A stretch of 64,000 bases of DNA, from the NCBI RefSeq assembly GCF_023073335.1, contig NZ_JADPJG010000015.1, forward strand, positions 1-64,000, written 5' to 3'. Each line of letters opens with the position of its first letter. The stretch's first letter is position 1. Made by a program: the position numbers and the translations under genes. Source of the DNA: Bradyrhizobium sp. 21 (GTDB taxonomy: Bacteria; Pseudomonadota; Alphaproteobacteria; Rhizobiales; Xanthobacteraceae). Shown here piece after piece: positions 17,393-26,325 of the stretch. Below the pieces are notes generated by a model. The model worked only from the letters and a program-made list of their open reading frames with translations. It did not search any database and was not told the origin of the DNA.

Positions 17393-18829
17393 ATGCTGTT
17401 CAATTCCTACCCGTTCATTCTGCTGTTCCTGCCGGCCGTGCTGGCCGGCTATTTCTGGCTCGGGCGGCGCAGCAATCTGGCCCCGGTGATCTGGCTGGCG
17501 GCGGCCTCGCTCGCCTTTTACGCCATCGGCAATTGGCAGTTCGTGCCCTTGCTGCTGCTCTCGATCGCCTTCAACTACGGCGTCGGACACCTGCTCATCG
17601 TGGCGAAGCTTACTCCGTCGCAGCGTCGCGCGGCGCTCGCGCTTGGCGTCGCCGGTGATCTCCTGGTGCTCGGCATCTTCAAATATGCCGGTTTCGTCAC
17701 CGAGAACGTCAATGCGCTGGCGGGCACGCACTTTGCGGTCCACATCCTGCTGCCGGTCGGCATCTCCTTCTACACCTTCACCCAGATCGCCTTCCTGGTC
17801 GATGCCTGGCGCGGCCGCGTCGCGGCTTACGCGCTGCCGCACTACGCGCTGTTCGTGACATACTTTCCGCATCTGATCGCGGGACCGATCCTTCACCACA
17901 AGGACATGATCCCGCAATTCGAGCGGGAGGAAACCAAGCACCCGGACGCGCATCTTATTCTCTGCGGACTCATCATCTTCGCCATCGGCCTGTTCAAGAA
18001 GACGTGCCTCGCCGACGGCATCCAGCCGCTGGTGGCGCTCGCCTTCGATGCGCGAGCGCCGAGCTTCGACCAGGCCTGGCTCGGTGCGCTGGCTTACACG
18101 TTCCAGCTCTATTTCGACTTCTCGGGCTATTCCGACATGGCGATCGGGATATCGCTGATGTTCGGCATCTTCCTGCCAGTCAATTTCAATTCGCCCTACA
18201 AGGCTGCCAGCATCGTCGAGTTCTGGCGGCGCTGGCACATGACGCTGTCGCACTTCCTGCGCGACTATCTCTACATCCCGCTTGGGGGCAATCGCCGCGG
18301 CCGCCTGCTGCGCTACATCAATCTGCTGATCACGATGCTGCTCGGCGGGCTATGGCACGGCGCCGCCTGGACGTTTGTCGTCTGGGGCGCGCTGCATGGC
18401 GCCTATCTCTGCGTCAACCACGCCTTCAACGCGCTGGTGCCGAACAGTCCGGCGATCCTTGCGCGCCCGGTCCGTATCGCAGGCGCCGCGCTGACTTTCC
18501 TGGCCGTCGTCGTTGCCTGGGTGTTCTTCCGTGCCGAGCGGGTCGATTGGGCGCTGCGGGTTCTCCGCGCCATGGCCGAGCCTTCGAACATCGTCCTCGG
18601 CCGCGAGGAGATCGCGGCGCTGGTGCAGGTCACGATCTATGCCGCGCTGGTGTGGCTGGCGCCGAACACGCAGGGAATCATGGGATACGATCACGCCAAT
18701 CGCAGAGTCGGAGAGGGCCTGATGGCGGGACGGATGCGGCCTCTGGTCCTCTACGGCGCGTCGCTGGTGCTCGCGTTCGGGATCTTGGGCATCCAGAGCC
18801 ACAGCGAATTCATCTATTTCCGGTTCTGA
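17393..18829 (+). CDS. MBOAT-family membrane O-acyltransferase (AlgI-like)
   Basis: A 478-residue polytopic inner-membrane protein with about ten hydrophobic segments. ATG 17393 is chosen because AlgI-type proteins typically start MLFNSYPFILLFLP; earlier in-frame ATGs at 17309 and 17369 add a non-conserved leader. Family motifs are present: YFPHLIAGPILHHKDMIPQF, DFSGYSDMAIG, FNSPYKAASIVEFWRRWHMTLS and LLGGLWHGAAWTFVVWG, the last containing the conserved histidine. Such proteins transfer acyl groups across the membrane to exported polysaccharides or similar. The next gene overlaps the stop by one base and encodes its probable partner. Confidence 0.9.
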   Translation: MLFNSYPFILLFLPAVLAGYFWLGRRSNLAPVIWLAAASLAFYAIGNWQFVPLLLLSIAFNYGVGHLLIVAKLTPSQRRAALALGVAGDLLVLGIFKYAGFVTENVNALAGTHFAVHILLPVGISFYTFTQIAFLVDAWRGRVAAYALPHYALFVTYFPHLIAGPILHHKDMIPQFEREETKHPDAHLILCGLIIFAIGLFKKTCLADGIQPLVALAFDARAPSFDQAWLGALAYTFQLYFDFSGYSDMAIGISLMFGIFLPVNFNSPYKAASIVEFWRRWHMTLSHFLRDYLYIPLGGNRRGRLLRYINLLITMLLGGLWHGAAWTFVVWGALHGAYLCVNHAFNALVPNSPAILARPVRIAGAALTFLAVVVAWVFFRAERVDWALRVLRAMAEPSNIVLGREEIAALVQVTIYAALVWLAPNTQGIMGYDHANRRVGEGLMAGRMRPLVLYGASLVLAFGILGIQSHSEFIYFRF

Positions 18830-19959
18830 TGCGGGGCACGTTCACACATCCAGGCCGTCTTCTCCTCGCGAGCATCGCGTGCGTGCTGGGGGCGGCGGCG
18901 CTCACTTTCGCCGTCGATCCGCTGCAATTGTTTCGGCCCTCGCGTCTCGTCGCGCCCTTCTATTCCGAAGACACGCGCGTGCAGAATGCCGGGCTGATCC
19001 GCAGCCAGTCGTTCGACACCGCCTTCATGGGCACCTCGCTCGCGATCCATTTCCGTCAGAGCGACATCGACCATGCGCTCGGCGTGCACTCGCTCAAGCT
19101 GGCGATGACCGGGTCCAATTCGCGCCAGCAAAGTTTTGTGCTGGAGCAGGCGATCGATCGCGGCGCGAGGCGCGTGATCTGGCAGATGGACGATTTTATC
19201 TTCGTCGATGCGGCCGGCATCGAGACCGACCCTTATCTCTCCGTCGATCTCTACCGCAAGACGACAAAGGGTATCGCGTCCTATCTGTTCAGTGCGGCGA
19301 TGGCGAAGGAGTCCCTGTTCGCGCTGCTGCGATCGATCCCGCCGTTGCGAGCGCCGTTGACCCGGGCCGCGCCTTATCTGCCCGTCAAGTTCGCGCTGTC
19401 CGACGTCGACGACATCTACGCGCTGCCACGGGATTTCGACGTCGCGCGTGGCTACAACGCGGAGAAGACGCTCGCCGCCTTCACCTACATCACAAGTCCC
19501 GTGCGCAGCCGATTTCTGGGTGAAGGCTACGGTTACGACGCCATGGTGCGGCACTTCGAGCGCGATGCCGTCGGCCTGATCACGCGTCATCCGGACGTGT
19601 CCTTTGACATCTACTTCCCGCCCTATTCGATCCTGCAATTCGTCGCGATGCGCGATGCCTCGCCTGCGACGCTGAAGATCGTCACCGATCTCACGACGGT
19701 CGTTGCGACCCGCCTGACGCAGCTTCCCAATGTGCGCCTTCACGATTTCCGTGCGATCAAGGATATCACCCACGACCTCGGCAATTACAGCGACGTCATC
19801 CACCATTCGCCGGTCGTGGATGCGAAGGTGCTGAAGTGGCTGGCGAGTGGGGAGTACCGGGTCGATCCGAACAAGCCCACTGCCTTGCTGGATGAGCTGA
19901 AGGCGCAGGTCGAGGCGTACAAATTGCCTCGTCGTCCCGGCGAAGGCCGGGACCCATAA
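18829..19959 (+). CDS. SGNH-like partner protein of the MBOAT acyltransferase
   Basis: A 376-residue protein with one N-terminal hydrophobic segment (about 10-28), suggesting a membrane anchor with a periplasmic body. TAFMGTSLAIHF near residue 64 resembles an SGNH block I (GDS-like, here GTS), and YSDVIHHSP near 320 resembles block V (DxxH). This matches the AlgX/AlgJ/DltD-type proteins that work with MBOAT transferases. The start ATG overlaps the MBOAT stop by one base. The last ten residues (RRPGEGRDP end) are encoded by the repeat element at 19931, so the native C-terminus has been replaced. Function is inferred from motif fragments and pairing. Confidence 0.65.
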   Translation: MRGTFTHPGRLLLASIACVLGAAALTFAVDPLQLFRPSRLVAPFYSEDTRVQNAGLIRSQSFDTAFMGTSLAIHFRQSDIDHALGVHSLKLAMTGSNSRQQSFVLEQAIDRGARRVIWQMDDFIFVDAAGIETDPYLSVDLYRKTTKGIASYLFSAAMAKESLFALLRSIPPLRAPLTRAAPYLPVKFALSDVDDIYALPRDFDVARGYNAEKTLAAFTYITSPVRSRFLGEGYGYDAMVRHFERDAVGLITRHPDVSFDIYFPPYSILQFVAMRDASPATLKIVTDLTTVVATRLTQLPNVRLHDFRAIKDITHDLGNYSDVIHHSPVVDAKVLKWLASGEYRVDPNKPTALLDELKAQVEAYKLPRRPGEGRDP

Positions 19960-20067
19960 CCCCAGGGCGGGGTTTGGCGAAGATTCGCCGTGAAAAGGCC
20001 TTCGGTACTGCGACCGCGCCTTATCGATAGATCACGCGGTATGGGTCCCGGCTTTCGCCGGGACGAC
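19931..20067. repeat. Intergenic palindromic repeat element, copy 2
   Basis: A 137-base relative of the element at 14943-15081, with the same start GTCGTCCCGGCGAAGGCCGG, the same CCATAACCCCAGGG, and the same ATCACGCGGTATGGGTCCCG end region. Its left end overlaps the last codons and stop of the preceding gene, so insertion probably changed that gene's C-terminus. Confidence 0.8.
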
Positions 20068-20074
20068 CGCGACA

Positions 20075-21262
20075 CTACACCGCCACCTCTTCGCCGAGAT
20101 ACGCCACCGCGGCCTCGAGCCCGCCCTTGCCATGCGGGATCTTCAGCGCGTTGAGGCCGACCTCGATCACTCCGAGCGTGCCGAGCAGCATCGGCGCGTT
20201 GACATGGCCCATATGGGCGATGCGGAAGGCTTGTCCCGAGAGATCGCCGATGCCGGTGCCGAGCACCACGCCGCACTTCTCCTTGCAATAGCGCTGCAGC
20301 ACCGCCGGATCATGGCCGTTGCTCATGGTCACCGTCGTCACGGTGTTGGAGCGCTCGCTCGCCTCTGCCACGTTGAAGCCGAGCACCTGGCCTTCCGACC
20401 ATGCGGAGACCGCGCGGCGTGTGGCTTCTCCGAGCAGGCTGTGGCGGCGGAAGGCATTCTCCAGCCCCTCCTCGTGCAGGAGGTCGATGGCCTGGCGCAG
20501 CGCGAACAAGAGATGCACCGGCGCGGTGCCGGCGTATTTGCGATAGTTCTCGGCGCCCTCGCGCTCGCTCCAGCTCCAATAGGGCGTGCTCATATTTGCT
20601 GTCTTCTGCACCTCGCGCGCGCGTGCATTGGCGGCGACGAAGCCGAGGCCGGGCGGCGTCATCAGGCCCTTCTGCGAGCCGGACATGGCGACATCGATGC
20701 CCCATTTGTCCATCTCGAACGGCATGCAGCCGAGCGAGGCCACGGTGTCGACCATGTACAGCGCGGGATGGCCGGCCGCCTTGATCGCCTTGCCGATCGC
20801 CTCGACGTCGTTCTGCACGCCCGAGGCCGTGTCGACCTGGACGACGACGACGGCCTTGATGGTGTGCTCCTTGTCGCGGCGCAGGCGCTCCTCGACCTCG
20901 TTCGGCCGCACCGCGCGGCGCCAGTCGCCCTTGAGCACCTCGACCTCGGCGCCCATCAGGGCGGCCGCATTGCCCCAGCCGATCGCAAACCGTCCGCTCT
21001 CCAGCACCAGCACCTTGTCGCCGCGCGACAGCACGTTGCTCAAAGCGGCTTCCCAGGCGCCGTGACCGTTGGCGATGTAGATGTAGGACTTGCCCTCGGT
21101 CGCGAACAATTTCGAGATGTCGCTGAGCAGGCTCTCGGTCAGATCGTGCATCTGCTTGGAGTAGATGTCGATCGCCGGACGATGCATCGCCCGCAGCACC
21201 TCGTCGGGCATGTTGGTGGGCCCGGGGATGGCCAGAAATTCCCGGCCCGCGCGAACGGTCAT
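20075..21262 (-). CDS. Class V aminotransferase, serine/alanine-glyoxylate type
   Basis: A 395-residue PLP enzyme of normal family length. It transfers an amino group, typically from serine or alanine to glyoxylate. IPGPTNMPDEVLRAM at the N-terminus, NGHGAWEAALSNVLSRGD and the PLP lysine in SGSQKGLMTPPGLGF (about 195-209) are clear. ATG 21262 has AAGGA about 10 bases upstream. It lies alone, convergent with the MBOAT pair, so the physiological role (serine cycle, photorespiratory-like glyoxylate use, or another amino donor pair) is not shown by neighbours. Confidence 0.9.
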   Translation of the reverse strand: MTVRAGREFLAIPGPTNMPDEVLRAMHRPAIDIYSKQMHDLTESLLSDISKLFATEGKSYIYIANGHGAWEAALSNVLSRGDKVLVLESGRFAIGWGNAAALMGAEVEVLKGDWRRAVRPNEVEERLRRDKEHTIKAVVVVQVDTASGVQNDVEAIGKAIKAAGHPALYMVDTVASLGCMPFEMDKWGIDVAMSGSQKGLMTPPGLGFVAANARAREVQKTANMSTPYWSWSEREGAENYRKYAGTAPVHLLFALRQAIDLLHEEGLENAFRRHSLLGEATRRAVSAWSEGQVLGFNVAEASERSNTVTTVTMSNGHDPAVLQRYCKEKCGVVLGTGIGDLSGQAFRIAHMGHVNAPMLLGTLGVIEVGLNALKIPHGKGGLEAAVAYLGEEVAV

Positions 21263-21367
21263 TGCTGTTGGTCCTTGTTGCTTGAGAACAGGCTGGTGGG
21301 TCGCTGATTCAGACTTTTACGCGCCGCTGGCGCCCGAGAAAAGCACGTAAAACGCAGGGCTGGGGCC

Positions 21368-22099
21368 CTATCTCTTCGTTTCGCGGCAGCCGGCGGCCTC
21401 CGCCTCGTCGACCGAGCAGAACCAGCGGGTGCCCTTGCTGATCTTCATCTTGATCTGTGCATACCAGCGGCTGGTCGGCTGGTGATAGATGCACTCGCCG
21501 GCGGTGTTGACGTTGCCCTTGATGGTGCAGTCCGGCGAGGGCGCGACGGGCCCCGAGGCCGAGGCCTGCAGGATCGCATGCGCGCCCTCCGGCGGCTTGG
21601 TGGCGCCCAGGATCGTCGTCTTCTTGTTGCGCTCGCGCCAGTCCCAGGGCGCGATGAAGGCGCCCTGCCACATCCCGGCTTTTGCCTCGCGGGCGGCAGC
21701 ATCGTCCGCTTCGTAGTCACGGGAGACGCGGGTGTAGGCCAGCGCCCAGCCGCTGCGCACCAGCCATTTCTGGATGTCCTCGCCGCCGACCTCGCAGCGC
21801 GCCACGGTGCGGCCGCGCCGGTCGACCGACCTTGCATGGCAGACCCAGCTCTTGCCCTCGGTGTATTTGGCGAGTTCGTCGCGGGCGGCGATGCCGCAGG
21901 TCCAGCGCTCGCCCTTGGTGTTGAGGCAGAGCTGGTCGACCGCGGGCGCGTCGATGCCGCCGAGCCGGATCCGTGTGTTGCCGATCATGACGGCGTCGCC
22001 GGCGCGGACCTTTGCGGTGCCGGTGATGTCCGCGGCCTCAGCCAGCGACGGCGGGCATATAACGAGGAGTGACAGCGCAATCAGGAATTTTCGCAACAT
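21368..22099 (-). CDS. Secreted SNase-like (thermonuclease-family) protein
   Basis: A 243-residue protein with a Sec signal peptide (LIALSLLVICPPSLAEAAD). The mature region has an SNase fold: IRLGGIDAPAVDQ at the position of the first catalytic Asp/Arg strand, RRGRTVARC where the second catalytic Arg lies, and WLVRSGWALAYTRVS. In the true nuclease a Glu follows the IDAPE motif; here the residue is Val (IDAPAVDQ), so activity is uncertain. The C-terminal 60 residues carry a Cys-rich extra domain (PDCTIKGNVNTAGECIYHQP, CSVDEAEAAGC) seen in rhizobial relatives. Likely periplasmic. The catalytic status is the open question. Confidence 0.78.
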   Translation of the reverse strand: MLRKFLIALSLLVICPPSLAEAADITGTAKVRAGDAVMIGNTRIRLGGIDAPAVDQLCLNTKGERWTCGIAARDELAKYTEGKSWVCHARSVDRRGRTVARCEVGGEDIQKWLVRSGWALAYTRVSRDYEADDAAAREAKAGMWQGAFIAPWDWRERNKKTTILGATKPPEGAHAILQASASGPVAPSPDCTIKGNVNTAGECIYHQPTSRWYAQIKMKISKGTRWFCSVDEAEAAGCRETKR

Positions 22100-22222
22100 G
22101 CCGGCCCGCGTGTGATGAAAATTGCGATAGACGCCGCAATTGTGGTCGGCTTTTGTCCGCCCGGCCAGCGTTTGCCTGACAGATGGGCTTTCAACTTCCT
22201 GTCATTGCGCTGGTTGTCGTGT

Positions 22223-22248
22223 CCCGGACGCGTTGCGCTGCGTCCGGG
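22223..22248. repeat. Short inverted repeat CCCGGACGC-N8-GCGTCCGGG
   Basis: Perfect 9-base arms between the nuclease-like gene and the end of the large unknown gene. The form CCCGGACGC...GCGTCCGGGG resembles a widespread Bradyrhizobium intergenic palindrome. It could form a hairpin but has no T-tract, so a terminator role is not supported. Confidence 0.5.
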
Positions 22249-22267
22249 GCACGGGACCTGAGCGAAC

Positions 22268-23998
22268 CTACCCCCGCCCCGCCATCGCACGTTTCGCCAC
22301 CGCCAGCCCCATCAACACGAACGCCGACGTCACCTCCGGCCCGCCCACCAGAATCCGCGTCGGCGTTTTCATCTTGTTCCACTCATAGGCGCGGAACGGC
22401 CCGCGGCGGCCGCCTTCGCCGAGGCTCGCAACGATGACGTTCAGCGCCGGCGCAAAGGCGCGCGGGTCGGCGCCGAGATGGCCGAGCGCGATCAGCGCCA
22501 ATGCTGCGTCGAACACGTTCATCTCGGCGGCCATCAGCTCGCCCTGGACGTAGGAGAGCACGCGGTGGCGGATGAAGGCGAAATCGCCGTCGGGATCGAT
22601 CGCGGCCTGCGCCGCCAGCGGCAGCGCCAGGAGGGCCGCGTAACAGCGACCGAAATAGGCGCTGTAGAGCTCCGGCAGATAATAGATGTGCGAGCGCGGA
22701 TTGGCGAAGGCGCCGCTCGCGGCAAGCCGCTTCTGGAAGCCGATGATACGGTGCACGGTCGCCAGCCGCGCCGGCGTCTCCAGGATTTTCCAGCGCGCGA
22801 GGTTGCGAAAGCTGACCTCGAGAACGTCGAGATTGAGCGTGGGATCGAGATCATTGCCGTAAGGCCGTTCGCCTTTGAGGTTGTCGATCCAGGTCGCAAC
22901 CCCGCCCTCGTAGTCGATATTGTCGTTGATCGGCACGGTCACGCGCGGCTCGTTGACGCCCGCGCGCACCTGATAGCCGGCGTAGAAATCCAGCAGCGGC
23001 TGATCGAGAATCGGATCGGTGCAGCCGGCCTGCGTCGCTGCCGAGATCGAGCAGGCCGTGGTGTCGCAATCCGGCACGTAGACGCCGAAGCCGAGGTCCT
23101 GCTTGATCTGCGCGAAGAAGCGCGAAAAGCGCGGATGCGGCGCCGGCGCAAGCGCGGTGATGACGTTGAACCGCGCGCCGTCAATGCCTTCCACTTCCTC
23201 GCGGCTGATGTTGACGCAGAAATCGACCATGTCGGCGACCGCGCGCTCCGCCGCATTCTTGTCGGCGGGTGAGGCGAGCCCGGTCTCGACGTAACTCAAC
23301 AGCGCTTCGATGAAGAACGCGTCGTAATAGGCCGAGCGGTGGCGGATCTGCACCGGCTCCCACATCGGTTCGGCAATGCCCGTCCATGGCGGGTTGACGA
23401 CCGCGCGCGCCGGCGAGCGCGCGATGAAGACGCGGGCGAGGTTGAACAGCAGCGAGGAGTTCTTGTAGCCGCGCGCGTTGAGGCCCGTGAGCGCCATGGT
23501 CAGCTCGCGCCCGCGGAAATCGGGATCGCCGATCAGGTTGAACGCGGCATAGGTCGGCAGGAAGCCGTTCTTGCGGTACGAGCCGAGCAGATGCTGCGCG
23601 CAGTCGCGGATCACGCTGTCGATTTGCGATTGTTGCGGCATGGAGCCGTTGAACGTGGCCGGCGGCGGCTTGGGATGATCCAGCGCGATGCTGTCGACGA
23701 GATCGGCGACGGGCTGGCCGACCGCCGCCCAATCGGGCTCGGCCTCGTCGCGGGCGCGAACCAGCGCCTCGCGCAGTCGGGCCAGTTTCCCTTCGTCGCG
23801 CAACTCGGGCAGGCCCGCGCGTCGCAGCAACAGCCGCAATGCGGGATTGCCGAGCGCGGTCTTGTAGAATTTGGCCAGATGCGGATCGCCGCTGGCTGTC
23901 ACGGACAATACGGGATCGCAGACGTCGTAAAGCGAGGGGCCGTCCTTCCGCGCCGTCAGCGCCCGGCAGGCGGCGCCGGCAAAATATTGAATGTTCAT
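22268..23998 (-). CDS. Large hypothetical protein, helical, no recognised domain
   Basis: A 576-residue soluble protein of unknown function; no signal peptide or membrane segment. ATG 23998 fits the conserved-looking start MNIQYFAGAACRALTARKDG. The sequence is rich in amphipathic helices with recurring aromatic/acidic motifs (RHRSAYYDAFFIEALLSYVETG, PELYSAYFGRCYAALLALP), suggestive of an alpha/alpha-toroid fold as in glycosidases or terpene cyclases, but no catalytic DxDD or similar motif is visible. A Cys cluster (VPDCDTTACSISAATQAGC, near 340-360) is notable. A CRP-like palindrome lies 111 bases upstream of the start. It is divergent from the first pseudo-caspase. Confidence 0.75.
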   Translation of the reverse strand: MNIQYFAGAACRALTARKDGPSLYDVCDPVLSVTASGDPHLAKFYKTALGNPALRLLLRRAGLPELRDEGKLARLREALVRARDEAEPDWAAVGQPVADLVDSIALDHPKPPPATFNGSMPQQSQIDSVIRDCAQHLLGSYRKNGFLPTYAAFNLIGDPDFRGRELTMALTGLNARGYKNSSLLFNLARVFIARSPARAVVNPPWTGIAEPMWEPVQIRHRSAYYDAFFIEALLSYVETGLASPADKNAAERAVADMVDFCVNISREEVEGIDGARFNVITALAPAPHPRFSRFFAQIKQDLGFGVYVPDCDTTACSISAATQAGCTDPILDQPLLDFYAGYQVRAGVNEPRVTVPINDNIDYEGGVATWIDNLKGERPYGNDLDPTLNLDVLEVSFRNLARWKILETPARLATVHRIIGFQKRLAASGAFANPRSHIYYLPELYSAYFGRCYAALLALPLAAQAAIDPDGDFAFIRHRVLSYVQGELMAAEMNVFDAALALIALGHLGADPRAFAPALNVIVASLGEGGRRGPFRAYEWNKMKTPTRILVGGPEVTSAFVLMGLAVAKRAMAGRG

Positions 23999-24418
23999 GA
24001 AATACCTGATCGCCGGGCCTTGTTGGGGGGCCAGCCGGCACGCTCCCATCTGCGCGCCACCCCCTGCAAGTCGTTGAAAAGGCTACCCGGATTCGCAGGA
24101 AATACAAATGTGATGGCGGTCACGGAAAAAGCCGGCATGAGGGCTGCATGATCAGACCCCGGAAGGCTACGGGGACGCACAAAAATGACACATCGGGCTC
24201 GGAGAATTAGCCAATATATTCAGTGATTTAGCTCAATTTTCAGGCAATCTATTGCCGGGGAGGCGATATCCGGTTAAAGGTTTGTTTGGTGCGGCGCCGC
24301 AAATTGCGCGCAGTTCGGGGGCACATCCCCGGCCAACCCCTCAAACCTAAAGACGCTATCGCGCTACTCAAACACTGTGCGTGCGCTTGGCTGGTCTTTG
24401 GCACAGGAACGAACCGAG
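23999..24418. other. 420-base divergent intergenic region
   Basis: Between the divergent large unknown gene and the pseudo-caspase. It is AT-richer than its surroundings (AATATATTCAGTGATTTAGC around 24210) and contains the CRP-like palindrome at 24109. I see no open frame worth calling. Promoters for both flanking genes probably lie here. Confidence 0.7.
24109..24124. promoter_or_regulatory. CRP-like site TGTGA-N6-TCACG
   Basis: TGTGATGGCGGTCACG matches the CRP consensus TGTGA-N6-TCACA in nine of ten key positions. It sits 111 bases upstream of the minus-strand start at 23998 and 295 bases before the plus-strand start at 24419. A Crp-type regulator with a matching recognition helix is encoded at 51498. 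Binding is inferred. Confidence 0.45.
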
Positions 24419-25267
24419 ATGAATGTAAGGCAGCTCGACCTTTCCAGACGTACGATCGCCGTCGCCGCAGCCCTCATCGGCACGGCGTCGCTCGTGATCG
24501 GCGCCCATGCTGCCCTCAACATGCGCGCGCTCGATGCTGCCAAGGCCGTCTCGACCGACCAGGTCACCGGCTCGATCGGTCAGACCTCGCGCCTCGCCCT
24601 CGTCATCGGCAATGGACATTACCCCGACGCCAGCGCGCCGCTGACGCAGTCGATCAACGACGCCCGCGCGCTGTCCTCGTCGCTGCGCAAGAGCGGCTTC
24701 GACGTCGACATGGTGGAAGACGCGACCAGGGATGACATGGTCCGCGCCGTCAATCGCCTGAAGTCCCGGATCAAGCGCGACACCGTCGTCATGCTGTTCT
24801 TCGGCGGCTACGGCGTGCAGGCCGGCCGCGAGAGCTACATGCTGCCGGTCGATGCCGTGATCTGGAAGGAGAGCGACGTCCGCCGCCAGGGCGTCTCCAT
24901 CGACGGCGTGCTCGACATGATGAAGGAGCAGGGCGCCAAGGCCAAGCTCCTCGTGGTCGACGCCTCCCGCCGCAATCCCTATGAGCGGCGCTTCCGTTCC
25001 TACAGCCACGGCCTCGCGCCGATCGGCACGCCCGACAACGCCCTGATCCTCTCCTCGGCTTCGCCCGGCAAGGTCGTCGACGATGGCAAGGGCGAGCACA
25101 GCGTGCTGGTCAGCGAGTTCCTCACCAACCTCGATGCGCAGGGCAGCGCCGAGAGCGTCTTCAACAAGACGCGCGTCGCCATCTCCCGTGCCAGCGAAGG
25201 CGATCAGGTCCCGTCCGTCTCTTCCTCGCTGCTCGAAGACGTCCATTTCGGCGAAGCCGGCGGCTAG
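24419..25267 (+). CDS. Caspase-like protein with degenerate dyad (pseudo-caspase A)
   Basis: A 282-residue protein with an N-terminal hydrophobic segment (about 10-32: signal anchor or signal peptide) followed by a C14 caspase p20-like domain. The fold is clear: RLALVIGNGHYP, INDARALSSSLRKSGFDV, SYMLPVDAVIW. The catalytic histidine motif, normally SGHG, reads GGYG (His to Tyr), and the cysteine motif, normally DAC, reads DASRRNPYERRF (Cys to Ser). It therefore lacks the His-Cys dyad and should not be an active cysteine protease. It closely resembles pseudo-caspase B at 57853. It is convergent with the orphan membrane-fusion protein gene at 25438. A scaffold or regulatory role is plausible but unproved. 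Confidence 0.85.
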   Translation: MNVRQLDLSRRTIAVAAALIGTASLVIGAHAALNMRALDAAKAVSTDQVTGSIGQTSRLALVIGNGHYPDASAPLTQSINDARALSSSLRKSGFDVDMVEDATRDDMVRAVNRLKSRIKRDTVVMLFFGGYGVQAGRESYMLPVDAVIWKESDVRRQGVSIDGVLDMMKEQGAKAKLLVVDASRRNPYERRFRSYSHGLAPIGTPDNALILSSASPGKVVDDGKGEHSVLVSEFLTNLDAQGSAESVFNKTRVAISRASEGDQVPSVSSSLLEDVHFGEAGG

Positions 25268-25280
25268 TTTCGCTCGGTTC

Positions 25281-25393
25281 GTAGGGTGGATTAGCCGAAG
25301 GCTTAATCCACCACGTCTCTCTCGTCAGCGCTGAAAGCAAAGAGGTGGGTTACGCCAGCGGACCGCGCTTCGCGCGACCGCGGGCTAACCCAC
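25281..25393. repeat. Bradyrhizobium-type paired palindromic repeat
   Basis: Two stem-loops between convergent genes. The first is GGTGGATTAGCC, loop GAA, then GGCTTAATCCACC (25285-25312). The second has GTGGGTTA (25345-25352) and TAACCCAC (25386-25393) around a GC-rich inner palindrome. The 'TAGGGTGGATTAGCCGAAGG' form is a frequent intergenic repeat of this genus and may also end transcription from both sides. Confidence 0.7.
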
Positions 25394-25437
25394 TGTACGA
25401 TATGCGTGTTAACGCACGTCCGCCCCTATATCGGCTG

Positions 25438-26325
25438 CTACTTCGCCGCTTCCGCGGCCATCACCGGGCGCACCGGATCGCCTTCGCGCAACAGCGCACC
25501 GGCGCGGGCGACGACGATGTCGCCTTCGATGAGGCCGTCGCGCACCTCGATATTGCCGCCCGACATCAGTCCGACCTCGACGCGCTTGGTCTCGACGCGG
25601 TTGCGGCGGATCACCTGCACGACGGTGCCGGCGGAGGAATACTGCACCGAGGTCAGCGGCACCGCGACGTTGCAGCTCTGGCCGGACTTGATCAGCGCGC
25701 GGCCGCTCGCGTTCAGCAATAGCCGCTTCTGCGACGAGATGCCGATATAGACCATGCCCTGCTGGATGTTCGGCTCGACGGTCGGGCCGATGCGGCGCAC
25801 CTTGCCGTCGAGATCGCCGGCGCCGGCGATGCGCACGGTCGCCTGCTGGTTGACCGCGAGCTTGCGCATATCGGAGGTCGCGACGAGGCCGACGAGATCG
25901 TATTCGCTGCGCGCCACGATGGTGAACAGCGCCTCGCCTTTGGCCGAAGCGAGGCTGCCGATCTGCGCGGTCGAGGTCGCGATCACGCCGGCCACGGGGG
26001 CGGTGACCTGAAGCGTGCCGCCTTCGGGCAGCGCCAGCCGCGCAAGCACCTGTCCGGCGGTGGTGGTCTCGCCGGCTTCCGCCAGCAGTTCGGTCACCTT
26101 CAGCCCGGGCCGCTCGGGCCGCACGGAGGTTTCTTCCCGCGCGATGATCGTGCCGGTGGCCTCGACGATGTCGGAGAAACAGGATTTTGCGACCTTCAGC
26201 ACCGTGACTGCCGGCCCCTTGGGCGCGTCGTCATCGGCGGCAGGCGCGGACTGGGCGGACAGCAACAGCAATCCGGTGAGCGCAACGAAATGTCGGGACA
26301 GGGAACGCGCAGGCAAAGGACGCAT
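25438..26325 (-). CDS. Orphan periplasmic membrane-fusion (HlyD/RND adaptor) protein
   Basis: A 295-residue adaptor-like protein. It has a signal peptide (about 10-30, ending SAPAADDD) and the usual beta-barrel/lipoyl arrangement: VEATGTIIAREETSVRPERPG, LLAEAGETTTAGQVLARL and VTAPVAGVIATSTAQIG. The alpha-helical hairpin is very short. A CFSD motif near residue 48 (KSCFSDIVEATG) also occurs in the RND adaptor at 55950 (NACFSDLVRVTG), showing the two are paralogues. No RND, ABC or MFS pump gene is adjacent, so its partner must be encoded elsewhere. It lies convergent with pseudo-caspase A. Confidence 0.82.
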   Translation of the reverse strand: MRPLPARSLSRHFVALTGLLLLSAQSAPAADDDAPKGPAVTVLKVAKSCFSDIVEATGTIIAREETSVRPERPGLKVTELLAEAGETTTAGQVLARLALPEGGTLQVTAPVAGVIATSTAQIGSLASAKGEALFTIVARSEYDLVGLVATSDMRKLAVNQQATVRIAGAGDLDGKVRRIGPTVEPNIQQGMVYIGISSQKRLLLNASGRALIKSGQSCNVAVPLTSVQYSSAGTVVQVIRRNRVETKRVEVGLMSGGNIEVRDGLIEGDIVVARAGALLREGDPVRPVMAAEAAK

